This document shows positions 31,979 through 43,497 of a stretch of 64,000 nucleotides of DNA, in pieces; the stretch's first letter is position 1, and each line of letters opens with the position of its first letter. Source of the DNA: Amphibalanus amphitrite (taxonomy: Eukaryota; Arthropoda; Thecostraca; Balanomorpha; Balanidae); assembly GCF_019059575.1 (NCBI RefSeq), contig NW_024881973.1, positions 62,001 to 126,000 of the forward strand, read 5' to 3'. Both the position numbers and the translations under genes were made by a program. The notes beneath the pieces were generated by a model. It worked only from the letters and a program-made list of their open reading frames with translations. It was not told the origin of the DNA and made no database searches.

Positions 31979-34900
31979 CCAGTTGGTGACATACCAGGGA
32001 AATAAGCTAAAATTAGAGCGCTCTATTTATTGCTCCTGCCCCATGTTGGAGAGATACCCCTAATAGCGTGATCTTTAATCGGCTCTTACGCAGCAAGGCA
32101 ATACTTCTCAGACCGGTGGATGGTATCACTAGAAAGAGAATGCGTCAAATATTAACATGATCTAATAAAAATAACATTAAAATGTTTATTAAGCGAGGAA
32201 ATTAGTCCCAAACATAAGCTAAATATTGCTCCTACCTCGGCGACAGCGCTCCCCGCAGCCAGCTGAGGAGCTAAAATAAAAGCCACCGTCCTCCTCCAGA
32301 AGTCAATTTTAGAGCGACCGGTGGGCCGATGCGGGGCCACCACACTGAGATAAGACGTGGCTAGCAATTGCAAACCGCCATAGAAATCAATATCTTAATG
32401 CGTACAATATGGGATGATTACTCTGAAGCTGGAGTGAAAGCATGAGTAGATTGCAAGAAACGAAATGCATAGATTGGTTGAATTATGTAAAGTAGGCGCA
32501 GCTCAATATATAAAGCGATTTCTATGATGTTGACCTTTGACATAACCCTTCATAACCCTTCCTCTCCTCGCCCAAGTGCATTGGCAGTTGCCGGCATATA
32601 GCTTTTGAGCACGAGTGTAATTCGCCATCGGACCGCCGTGCATGTTGCTAGGCTGCTGGAATGACAACGAACATACGAATACTGCCTTCATTTGTAGACG
32701 TTTGTTTTAACGCGGTCTTTGACGTGCAAGGGGGGATGCCAGTCGACAACTTGAGTTTCTCCGAATTTCAAAAATTCCCAGAATTTCAATTCCTTATGCA
32801 CTGTTGTAGGTACAGCTATGTTCACAAGCTTTCGTCTCCTTCTGTTCTAAAAAGGATGATATTTGTCGATTTCGTGTGTCGCTGATAGGAGGGGGCGTTT
32901 AATAATTAGGCCCAATGCTTTCGGCATCCGCGAGTACCTTCGAAGGGGAAAATGATCGAATTCTATGTATTTTTTTTTTTTAGCTCGCTCTGGATTCGGA
33001 TTTCGGATGCATACGATGTAAAAAAGTGTTGACAACAAACCAACCTAAGCTCTTATATTGCCAACTATACCTTTCAAGCCGTCTCACTGGCATAATGTCA
33101 ATGTTCTCTAACTACTATCCCAAGGCGTTCTCTCAAATTGTGACTATCTGAAGGCCCCAGAGAAATGACTCAGATCCCTTTACATCTGAACAACAGTTTC
33201 CATTTATTACACAATGGGACATGTGACAAAATGACCACTGGGACATGCATGAAACGGAGCTCATATTCCTTAAAATGTCTACAAACACTTCTTTTCCGAC
33301 ACTACTAGCAAATACCGTCTCAAGTTAGGTGGTTGACAGTCAATAGAGAGCTGGGGAGACTGAGTGATGCCAAATCACTACTTAACTGATAATGAGGGCT
33401 GAGGGGAGAGAAACATGCAACATGCACAACTGACAACTTGACAAGTGACAAAACACTACCACTATTGTGCAGTGCACATCAAATCACAGCGGCCAGCCCA
33501 AAAATGCTTTTGGTGGCTAATTGCAAAACAAGTCACTAATAAATGTCTTAGGTGTAGCTGAACACTGCACAATGATTACACTGTTCACGCATTGAGTGAG
33601 ATGCCACAGGTGGTTCGAATCACACTTTGGTACAACTGCAAATCTGAAGTGGTGTCATGAAGTGGGTTCATGCCTCCATGATCACAGCACTTTGGTGGTG
33701 GTTGGCATAACACTTGTATTCTGCAGAGTTCCACATGAACTGCAGACACCTCATCTGGTGGTCTTCATGTTGCTCAACTTCTTCAGGAGGCAAGTGTCGA
33801 CCACCCAGCGGAAGCATGGCCCTGCAGAAGAAAAGGTAATGCATAAGGTACAAACATTATCTGCTGAAACAGCCCCTTCTGTTGGCTGTTATTAAACTTT
33901 TATATTACATTTTTGAAGTAAAATACTGCCGGCTATTTCAAAACCAGAAAATGATATATTGTGGCATAATTCACATATTCAGCTATCAGTATCAAATAAT
34001 AAATTCATTTAAAATTTGGCATATTCTATAAAAACACATTCATAGAATATTCTACTTCACGTCACAAGGACTCACAATCTTTCTGTTTGGTGTTTAGGTA
34101 ATTGACGCATTAACTTAAGTTTGTCTTAAGTTTTATTATTGCAAAACTTTCATATTGGATCTGTTGTATCAAAATACTGCCAGCAATAACAAAACAAGAA
34201 CATGAAATGTCAATGTGCAAGCCGCCTTTCCTAAAAATGGGTTGCTTTGAAAATGATTTTAGCTTCTTTTAAGGAAAACGAGAAATGATTATCAGGTAAT
34301 TATCAGAAAACCACTCAACCAGCTAGTGGCTGGGTGGTTTCACAACAAACATCAAGCCAAAACATGTAGGTACTTATATTTACCTAACAATTTAGCCATT
34401 TGACTACTACAAGGATTTTTGAGCAAAATAAGAATCCAATTATCCCATGTTGACTTCGTTGCAAAGAGTATGCCTTATTTTATGAAAATGTGTCACTAGA
34501 ATATGATATTTATCATCAATTATTATTAAATTTACGATTTATTTCGATGGAAACGCACATCTAGTCCCGCGCCATTTTCGTCGACGATGAATATGATCGC
34601 GTTTCATGAAGAGATAAGGGGTTTCAATGGTCTTTCAAAGCAATAATTTGATAGGAAAATTGGTAGGAAATAATATAAAGCTGGTTCCAATAGCCATCAA
34701 CCATTTACAACCCCGAAAATACTCACAACTCAGTCCCGACGACCGACCAGCACCGCGCACGCCACACTACTGGCACAACGCCAAAACAGCTGTCCCAGCA
34801 GAAATGTTTTTTTCTCGATTGCAATTGTGGAATTATTTATTAAACAAAAAATAATCTTTCCGAAAAACTGACTGATTTCATACACAAATGTGTTGAAAAT

Positions 34901-35236
34901 AAAAAAATCGCGGTAAGTTTATTTGTATTGTTTTGTCGATTTTGACATGCTCATACTTTGCGGTCATATTTCGATATGTTCTACAGGGAGTCCTGAATTA
35001 TTTCAGGGCCAATCTTTTCTTCGTTCATTTTTCCGGCGATCATGAAATTTTCAGAGCGGAACAATTGGTTTCAAGGCGGTCCGAGCGGTTTTTGTGAGAA
35101 GGGTACAAAAATCGGCGTCATTTTTAGATCCTCGACACCAGCTCAACACAGGACCCTATGGGAGGCGGTGACGTAGCAGGAGCAATAAATAGAGCGCTCT
35201 AATTTTAGCTTATTTCCCTGGTGTGTCACCGACTGG
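31979..35236. mobile_element. 3.3-kb TIR element inserted in the Gypsy leader
   Basis: The ends are inverted repeats of about 60 bp (31979-32040 and 35175-35236), including AAGCTAAAATTAGAGCGCTC and a core CCAGGG...CCCTGG. Target duplication was not resolved. The interior has only short frames. On the minus strand a segment near 33596-33895 followed by an AATAAA complement near 33211-33216 might be the tail of a decayed transposase, but no catalytic motif is visible. Superfamily not assigned. Confidence 0.7.
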
Positions 35237-35430
35237 AACCGGGAATCGAGCCGGTTGGCGAGTCAAACTGAAGCTCACAGGCGATTCTGAGCCATCCAGT
35301 CTGCAGTTGCAGAGCAACTCCGGCCTCCCAAAGATGGGAAAAGACTGGAGACTCCCATCACTCTTGACGAATGGTGCCACCGCACTCCCGATCGGCCACG
35401 TGGGTCCGAAAAGACCAGGCTGCCACCAAA
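35237..35430 (-). other. Gypsy leader, LTR-proximal part and primer-binding region
   Basis: Just inside the 5' LTR the minus strand reads TTTGGTGGCAGCCTGGTC. TGG shortly after the LTR end is the usual start of a tRNA primer-binding site; the tRNA was not identified. Confidence 0.6.
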
Positions 35431-35885
35431 TGTAAGCCGAAGCGGTTGGGAGTGCAAAATCGTCTCTCTCTTGATTCCGGCTTCCAGTATATTATAACCC
35501 AAACGCTCACGCCAGAATGCCTTGAGTATCGAGTACCGACATCAACATGTCTAACGCTCTCCGCGTCCTGAAACGTATTAAAATGCCATTAACATAAATC
35601 CCGTAATAGGCGCGCGAACCAAATTGACTAAAGCACACAAACTCATTACAGAAGCGAACATAACAAATATCCGCAAATCAGTCAAAATGATAAACTCACC
35701 GTTCAGCAGACGCGCAGCACAAAACAAGCACAACGCCTTTCGCTGGCGCTCCGATCAGTTTGACCCGTCTGACGGCGCCGGCTGATCGGCCGAGCGCCGG
35801 CCGGCCCTCAGGCTACGTGGCCGCGCTCTCATTGGCTAACCACTAGAGCCGCAGAATACCGACGGTAACAAACACAGTACCTACA
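35431..35885 (-). repeat. Gypsy 5' LTR (455 bp)
   Basis: TG...CA ended repeat matching 24215-24669 at all but one position. On the minus strand it would carry the element promoter. Confidence 0.95.
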
Positions 35886-36036
35886 TATATGCCTACTTTG
35901 TCATATTATCAGAGAGCATCATCGAGTAAAACACTGAAATAAATTCATAAAATGAAGATATTTGCTGTAAAAGAGATTAGGTGCAGATTTGGTCAAATTA
36001 GGTGCATTCGCCGGATAGCCCGTCGTGAAAACGGCT

Positions 36037-39000
36037 ACTATATACTTAGCGGCTTATAATATATATAATTTTAAGTTTTAACTTCCAATATTTATTCGAA
36101 ATTGCTATTAAATGTCGACTTTACTTAAGTTCACATACTTATGAAGTATGAATTGACGTGTTGATATAAGAAAACAGACCTTTTATAGCAAAAGGACACG
36201 AAACAGCGAACTGTTTCCGTCGTTGGTATATTAGTGCGACTGCAGCAGTAAGAGAGGTCCGTGAAAAAAGCACCACCCAAGGCTGTCCGCATCCTGTGGC
36301 GACAAATGTGGCGACCAGCTATGTCGCATGGTGCCTGGAACAGCGTGCCATCCTGTCAGCCGTGAAATCAGGAGCCCTTTCTCGGAATTCAAGCTCAGAC
36401 AAATGCTCATACCAGAAAGCATCCATTCAGCAGAATCCAGAAATCATGCGTACGAATTATTTACTGACTAGTTTCCGAGGCTATTCTTGAGAGAAATAAG
36501 GATAAGGAATGTTTTAGAATAAGGAAAACTGCCAACTTGTCGTTAATGAGTTATATTCTCAATGTGGTGCGTGGTAATTTCACACTACACACAGCGCGTC
36601 ATTCAAGGCAGCGATATTAAATGGTCATCATTCCACCGCGTCCAACCTGCAAAGCCCTCAAAGAAGCTGTACATGCAGCTGCTCCGTGATCGCGAACATG
36701 TCCGAGGCGGGGGTGGGCGGGAGGCGAGCGGGGACTGCCTGGTGATGACCATGCAGACTTTGTAAGTAGCCTTTGTGCAGCAGCGGTCCCGAGACCTGGC
36801 CCATGCGGGAGCGGCAGCGGCCGTGCCAGGCACCAGCAGTTTCACGTGGTGTCACGTTCAGAATCAACAGCTGACTGCAGGCGAACACCTCGTGACCGGC
36901 GCTGTCGGCGGGGGTCGTCTTTCACCAAATAAAGGGCGGCGTGACCCTCGGAGACGGAACATGCGCGGCCCTGAGCAAGGTGACCGGCTCGTCGGGAACT
37001 GACATCGCTCAGCGGATGTGGTGGGTTTCAACTAAAGGTCTTGAAATGGTAAAAGCCGTTTATGTGTTACATTTTTCCGTTATGCAAGTTTGATTATTCT
37101 TCATTATAAAAAGACTGTCAGTACTCAGTTTGTCTTCGCATAATGGGACAACATCAAATAGAACATGTAGCGGAGGAGAGGATGCACTTACGTAGAGTAA
37201 AGCGGAGTAGATTCTAGCGATCTCGCTGAGCTTAGACTGATTACACTGATAGGCAGAGCTTAGAGCTAATTTGCTAGAGTACCTACTTCTTATCGCTGAT
37301 CATTCTGTTTTTTTATATAGAAATTGATCGAAGTATATCATTCAGAGGATTAAAATGAAATATATTGTTGCAACTTGTTTAGTTTCCCCGTGAGAAGACA
37401 CTGATTGGAATGCAAAAAAAGCGTTATCTTATATTCAATTTTCTGATCCATTTCAGTGTTAACTACTCGAATGCTTCACCAAAGCCCACAACTGACGTAT
37501 AGGAATTGTTCGGTCACCAGTATTTAGCATTATTGGGCTACACAAGGACAGGACGAGTGTGCTACCATCACGTCCGCCAGCTATCGCCAGCCTGAGACAC
37601 GCGATTGACTGATGTTCGCTCCGATTTTAATCGAATATAGACGAGACGACAGCGCTGCTTTCAACTACCAATGATTTGTAAGAATGTTGTGACGTGAATT
37701 CACGAGAATGTTCCTATCAGCGTTTTCTGTTCCATTGCGATGCCTAGCAGACATGCCATGCCACGGGTAATGGGTATGCTGCGTCAAAGTATTTCTAAAG
37801 AGCTGATAGTTAATGTAGAGCGTGGTTGTAGGGAAACTTGTCTCCTCATTCAACTTCGGGTCAGGTTTTGTTTCACCAGGCGACAAAGTCAAAACTGCTC
37901 TCGAACTTATTTCTTTTAATATCGTCAAGTGTTAAAGAGTGAAACAATAAAGTATTGAGATGCGATCATGCCACGAAAATGGAGGTCCTCTGGACTAATT
38001 TCTGTAAGCCCCCATTTTTACTAAGATGTCACCCAAAGTGCAGGCTGAAATATAAACGCTCTTCAATTTTCCGAGCCGAGTAAAGCAAATAACTTGTATT
38101 GAGGACCGATGAGCGATGTTTACCCTAAGATATTGCAAGTCATTTTGGGGAGTTCACAAATCACATGCCGCGGCAATAAATGCAGCATGGCCACGGAGTT
38201 CTAGGTGCGTCTTATGAGCCGCGATTTTCTTATACATAATGACGTTCGCCACAACTACGCAGCCAGCACAAGTGGATCTCATTGTTGCATTACCTCATTG
38301 GTATTCATGGCTGTTATATCATCCACGGCGTGCAGAAAGAGTGAGGAAAAGCCGGGTTGCCACCCGCCGTTCGCAGCTTGACATATCATCACGTAATGAA
38401 GGATAAAACCACACTGCTACTACTGGTTGTCTGAATCGAAGGCGGAATCTCGCAAAAACTTTGTAAGGCGTCGTCTCTGTCGTCATGCCAGCATATTCCT
38501 TTATCTTAGCAACAGCAGGACCTGGCTTATGCAAAAGGCAGTAAACTGCACGCCCTTTTAGAAAGTGAAATTACGTGAGCTCTAAAAGGAAGAGATGCCG
38601 CTACTGGTCATAGCATGCCACGATTCAGTGGAAGGTGGAGACAGTGTTGACAAAATTGTGCATAAACATTTCTCGTTGGGTGTCAAAAATACCTTTGTTT
38701 CCCGCTGATTAGCCAAAAAATGTGATTGTTGACATCCCCTTGGCAACAGGCGGTAAGCCTGGTTATGATGAATTTTAAATGAACCTCACCTATATAAGGC
38801 AGGTAAACAGCGGCTTCATCAATTGGGCTAAAACGTCTATGTCGTAATTTATGTATAGATAGAAATGTTTAGTATATTCATGATTTACATGTATGTTTTG
38901 CTGACTTTGATAGTTTGTTTTAGGTCGGGAAACGTTAATAAACTTTCTCGTGTGTCATTCTTTAGGATCAGTTTGCAAACTACTAAATTTCTATTCAATA

Positions 39001-39299
39001 TTTATTGAAGCTAAAGCCAGACGACACATCTTTACCAATATGATCCCAATATCACAAACTGCATAACGTTGCATAGCAAGTGAATACGTCACAGTTGTTG
39101 GTAATGGCACGTGCGTGCCTCCTCCCCCCACCCCCACCCCCAAACGTCACGTACTTACACTTCGGATACTCAGGCTTCGGCTGTCGGTGCACGCTTTATA
39201 GTCTATAACCTCATGGGGCAGTGGGTCGCGTATAGCGCTAGATCACGTACAGATGGTGCCGACAGGTCGATAAAATGCTTCAAGTGGTAATTTGGTAGG
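36037..39299. other. Intergenic, 3.3 kb, nothing recognised
   Basis: Only short open frames. GC-rich patch at 36640-36960 gives frames on both strands with no domain. No bounded repeat was found by eye. Confidence 0.45.
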
Positions 39300-39303
39300 T
39301 TAA

Positions 39304-40482
39304 CCCTCGCGGGCCCGGGGGGGGCGTTTTTCGCCCCCCCTGGCGAATATTTGCGATAGCTCCCGAACGCTTAGGGATAGGAAGGCGAAACTTTCAGTAC
39401 CTTTTCTCCCATCAATTTGACATCTTCTGAAGCAAAAAATTTGGACCTAGCCCCCTTGATGACGTCACAAGGTCCATTTTCTAGACCCCTGCACGGCAAA
39501 CTTCGGCGTCACAGACGCAAACTTCAAATAGCTGCTAAAAATAGAGTTTTAGAGATAAAGACAAATTACGAGCACGGTTGTGTAGCGTTTGACCTAGAGA
39601 AAAATAGAAAAATAGTTTTGGTGACCTGAGGTCAGAGGTCAGGTCAACGACCCCGAAATGTGGTTTTAGTTTTTCGCAAATAACTTCGACAAAAATGGTC
39701 CTAGAGCTACGGCAGCGGTACCATCGCATTCGCCTTGTCAAGCCGCGTCGAATGATATATATTTTGTTCGGAAAAGGTCAAATTTTATGTTGACCTCATG
39801 TGACCTCGAATGACCTCTGGTTGACCTCGACACATGAAAGGTCGTTTATGATGGATTTGTACCCGCTGATCACGAATCTGGCATCTATTTTCCTCTAAGC
39901 CTTCATTTAGAGCTTCCGGTGTGCAAAATTGTCTTATTTATTATTACTAACTTGAATCAGTGAAATAGCCTCTAGCAGGGATACTCTTCTGTGACCTTGA
40001 CCTTTGAGCAGCCTTGTATCGTAAAATGAACCATAAATAGGGAACTGATAAGCCTCAAAACATTTCAAAACATCTTGGAAGTTAGCACGCAAGATATGCG
40101 AAAAAGTGCCAAGTTTGAGGTCAATTTTGAGCGTGACCTTGACCTTGACCTTTCATTTTGAGCACATTTTCAGAATCCTCAGATTCTCTTCTTTCGTTTG
40201 ACAGCCAATTTTGCCGGTTTGATGCAGCCTGCCGTCCTCTAGGAGGCTTACTTTGAGATCACTACACATGTGGCGGTTTTTGCCTTTGACCTTGACCTCT
40301 GACCTTGAAAATTGACCTGAGGTCAAAAATTTTAGATGCATTAGAATCGTCTCGTAAGGACCTTTCGTTTGGTATCGCTTTTGTTTCCGTAGCTCCCTTA
40401 TTTACGGAGTTAGACAGGGGGGGCGAAAAACGCCCCCCCCCCGGGCTGCGGTGGTTGGGATTACCCCCCGGGCCCGGCCGGG
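39304..40482. mobile_element. TTAA-family element, 1179 bp
   Basis: Left flank TTAA (39300-39303); right flank TTAT (40483-40486), a one-base decay of TTAA. Ends CCCTCGCGGGCCCGGGG and, complemented, CCCGGCCGGGCCCGGGG. Each end has a G-tract/C-tract hairpin (39315-39341 and 40415-40443). The interior has dense AGGTCA/TGACCT sites at 39628-39660, 39778-39843, 40125-40152 and 40283-40327. No transposase. Confidence 0.9.
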
Positions 40483-40486
40483 TTAT

Positions 40487-42214
40487 GTAACTGGTAGAAA
40501 ATAATGAAATTATTTTTAGAATAAAGGACTTAAGAACATGTCTTGGGCTTATTGTGCTATTTGGACTTGCAGGGAATATTTTTGTTTGACGCGGATGCCA
40601 AATTGTGTTTGACGTTCGTCCCTACGACTACTGTTATTGGAAATAGTCTGCAACGCAGCAAACGAAGCATCTTCTCGGACATGTCTAATGCTTACTGCTC
40701 ATTGTTCACATTCGAAGTTAATTGTGAAGGTCAAGCTTAATGCTTATACCCAGTCGCTGAAGCTATATTTCTGAAAAAAAAAGCTGTGCAAATACAATAC
40801 TTGAATTTTTGGGGTCACTCGCCCTCCCCCTAAAGGCTGCCTTTTAACAGCGTTCTAACTGATATGCAGGGACGAAAATGAATACCCGGCCGCCGACCAT
40901 GGCTTCGATAGGCTTCTTTTGGCGGTTGCTTTTCCCTTTATCCCTGGCTGAGAACTGCCAGTGGCTCTATAGGCAAGGAAAGCCGAGTTTGAATTAACTT
41001 CGTTCTATCTCGCTTAATATTTTCTTAATCGTTTTTAAGTGTAATCAACTGCTAGAACTCTACGTGCAGACTAGTACCACTAGTAGGTACCTATAATTCA
41101 GCCACAATCATGAATATCTAAGTTTTTATGGAAACACTCTCTGTTCGATCTTGTATGACCATAACAAGACTTGTCAATTGTTTCGTGAGGAGCACACCTC
41201 GTAGGACGATTCGAAGCGTCGCTGCCAAACAATGTCTCTCTTGCACGCAAGATCTGCCAACAGTCAATTGCCGATTCGACTTGGGAATTCTGATACGGTG
41301 AATAGCTATTGTTCATGAAGTTGTTTTGGGTGGCAATCCCAACAATATGCTTCATTTAACCATGGCTGGTGAAAAATATTTAGGCCCATTCAATCAGTAG
41401 GCCCAGCCATCTTTTTTATCCTACAATTGTTACACAGATTTGGCACACGAAGTCTTTTTTCTTGTGAATGGGACCTTCCAGCTATGATGATATTTGCACA
41501 CATTTTTCTCTTTGCATTGTACCTATCAAAGGCTTTTTATGACTAGAGTCTCGGTGCAACTGTCGGGCTGTTGCTATTTTGTTTGTTTGTTTATTTAAAG
41601 ATCGACAACGGGCTTGTAGCCAATGGCAGGTAGAGTCATACGGTAAAATTATTGTGGAGTAACACTATCGTATTTATTGTAAAAATAATGTGGAGGCGGA
41701 TGGGGCTGAGCTGGATCTGACGGCGTTGTGGCCGCTGTAGGGGCGACAGTCTGCGCTGAAGGGTCGTCTTCCTCGTCCGATTCCCCTGCGTCTGTCTCTC
41801 GTGCTGCCCCGTTTCTGTCGTGGTCGGTTACGCCAAGCTGACCCATGCTGCTGACGGGAAGCTGGTCACAGCTGTAGCCTATATGGCGACCACTATGGGG
41901 ATGCTGCCGTCGCGGCAACCATGGCGCAAGGAATGGACAGCATCCATTCCTCGCTCCAGTGCCCGCGATGTGTCGCAGATGCCGCATGAGCTGCAGCTGT
42001 GTCCATTGCACACATCTGCGGCACTATCTGGATCTCTGCTCCGGTGCCACTGCGACCGGCGACACCGTAATATAATCCAGCGCAGTGCACGCATATGTAG
42101 CGAGTGACGCGCTTTGAGATACATATGCAGATCAGTGCGGGCATAATTTGTCAAACGATATAGGCCTGCTGTTCTGATCTAATAAAAAAATGACATAATG
42201 TGTGATAATCGGAG
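40487..42214. other. Intergenic, with one unrecognised GC-rich frame
   Basis: A minus-strand frame at 41649-42011 ends in an acidic, Thr/Ala/Pro-rich region (GESDEEDDPSAQ, TPSDPAQPHPPP). A neighbouring frame carries CSSCGICD. It may be a decayed gene, but there is no start, splice support or known domain. It lies downstream of the 3' end of the SALS-like gene. The rest shows nothing. Confidence 0.3.
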
Positions 42215-42235
42215 CCAAGTTAGCTAATTTCATCA

Positions 42236-42241
42236 TTTATT
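42236..42241 (-). promoter_or_regulatory. Polyadenylation signal of the SALS-like gene
   Basis: AATAAA on the minus strand, about 280 nt after the stop codon at 42523. It bounds a plausible short 3' untranslated region. Confidence 0.6.
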
Positions 42242-42522
42242 GATACAATACATAACAAGGTACACCTTGCCTTATCATTATTTGCACATCAACATATAGA
42301 CTAGCCGCAACATATACATAGCTTCTCCACAACACGCAACATATGAAGGCAAACTGCCCCATTATCGCTGCAAAGTCAAAATTAAGTATACTGCGAGCAT
42401 ATTCTTATGTTGCATACCACCAAGGCGCGTTTGGGTATTTGACAAAGCGCTATTATACGAGAATCCCCCACCCGCATCAATGATCAGCCGAAGCCATCCG
42501 TTTATAATATCGTGCAAACTGA

Positions 42523-43497
42523 TTACCCAAGCTCATTTACAAGGTCATTCAGCTGTCTTTCAAGCATACGGTACTTTTCTTTCTCGTTTCTAAGCTCGTC
42601 AAACAGCCGCTCGGCAGTGGTCTTCAGCACGTAGTTGCCCTTCTTGATTGCCTTCTCGCTCTCTTCATGGCGCTTCACCCGTTCTTGAGTCGCTTTGAGC
42701 CGCTCCTCCAGCGGCAGCTCCTCGTCAATCGACTCTGACTCCTCCGACTCCGACTCCTCCTCACTCTCGGACTCTGTCTCGGAGACGGACTCCTCGCTGG
42801 ACTCTTCCTCAGACTCCTCATCGTCTTCGTCCTCGTTCTCGTCATCACTGTCCTTCAGCATCGCTCCCATCTTCTTCACCTCCCTCTGCAGCTCCTTGTA
42901 CTTCCTGTTCTCGTCCTTCATGTTCATGTTCAGCGTGCGGATCCTGTTCTTCAGGTTCATCCGCTCATCCTTGGCGTGCTTCTCCTTCGTCTGCAGGTGC
43001 GACACCTTACTCTGGCACATCTTCAGCTCCCGGAGCGTCTTGCGCCGCTCCTGGTCGGCATCGCGCCGTCGCTCCTCCTCGCTGTCGAGCTCCTCGTCCG
43101 ACTCCTCGCCGGAGGACTCCTTCGCCTCGTCCTCGAGCGGCGGCTCCTGCTTCCAGCCGCTCTCGTCGCGGCTGATGCGCGCCTGGGACGCCGTCTTGGA
43201 CAGCCTGTCCCTGGTCCGGCTGCGGGCGACCTTGGCTGACGAGCGGTTACGCCGCAGCTCTCCGTCCCCGCCGCCGTTCTCCACCGACACTTTGCGGCTC
43301 TTCTTGTTGCCCGTCTCGAGCTCTTCGAGGCGAGCCCGCAGGGCGGCCAGCTCCTGCTCGGCGTTGAGACAGCGCTCCTGCCACTGCTGTGCCTCGCGGC
43401 TCGACTGGCCGGCCTGGTCTCGGATAGCCGCCATCTCACCCTCCAGAGCGCCGAAGTCGTCATCCAGACCATCAACAGCGTCATCGGACCTCTCCGG
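42523..43497 (-). CDS. SALS-like last exon: acidic coiled coil, stop
   Basis: 324 residues after acceptor CTACTCAG (phase 0). It starts with an acidic segment, then a heptad-rich coiled coil (REAQQWQERCLNAEQELAALR), a basic Ser/Arg-rich stretch (KVARSRTRDRLSK), an acidic run, a second coiled coil, a Glu/Ser tract and a final coiled coil ending NDLVNELG then TAA. Acidic serine runs look like phosphorylation substrates for casein kinase 2, by composition only. The long plus-strand Ser-rich frame over it is a shadow. Confidence 0.88.
   Translation of the reverse strand, partial: PERSDDAVDGLDDDFGALEGEMAAIRDQAGQSSREAQQWQERCLNAEQELAALRARLEELETGNKKSRKVSVENGGGDGELRRNRSSAKVARSRTRDRLSKTASQARISRDESGWKQEPPLEDEAKESSGEESDEELDSEEERRRDADQERRKTLRELKMCQSKVSHLQTKEKHAKDERMNLKNRIRTLNMNMKDENRKYKELQREVKKMGAMLKDSDDENEDEDDEESEEESSEESVSETESESEEESESEESESIDEELPLEERLKATQERVKRHEESEKAIKKGNYVLKTTAERLFDELRNEKEKYRMLERQLNDLVNELG

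Larger units (their letters stand above)
24215..35885 (-). mobile_element. Ty3/Gypsy LTR retrotransposon, young but broken
   Basis: Order on the minus strand: 5' LTR (35431-35885), primer-binding region, long leader, gag, protease, reverse transcriptase, RNase H, integrase, polypurine tract, 3' LTR (24215-24669). Integrase follows reverse transcriptase, which defines the Ty3/Gypsy order. No envelope frame lies between integrase and the 3' LTR. The LTRs are both 455 bp with one difference seen (near 24605 against 35820), so insertion was recent. The 4-bp target duplication is TATA. Three later lesions disrupt it: a TTAA element (29168-30110), a 3.3-kb TIR element (31979-35236) and a 521-bp tandem duplication (27089-28130); a one-base frame change is next to the duplication. 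It is therefore non-autonomous now. Confidence 0.95.
24085..36036. mobile_element. CCGTTTTCACGAC MITE split by the Gypsy element
   Basis: 24085-24214 and 35886-36036 are the two halves of a MITE in opposite orientation to 20628-20904. The break is where the intact copy reads GCTTATATGCC on the complementary strand. TATA is repeated on both sides of the Gypsy insertion (24211-24214 and 35886-35889). Confidence 0.88.

Noticed and set aside
33605-33625. B-box-like GGTTCGAATC
   Set aside because: No matching A box or cloverleaf around it.
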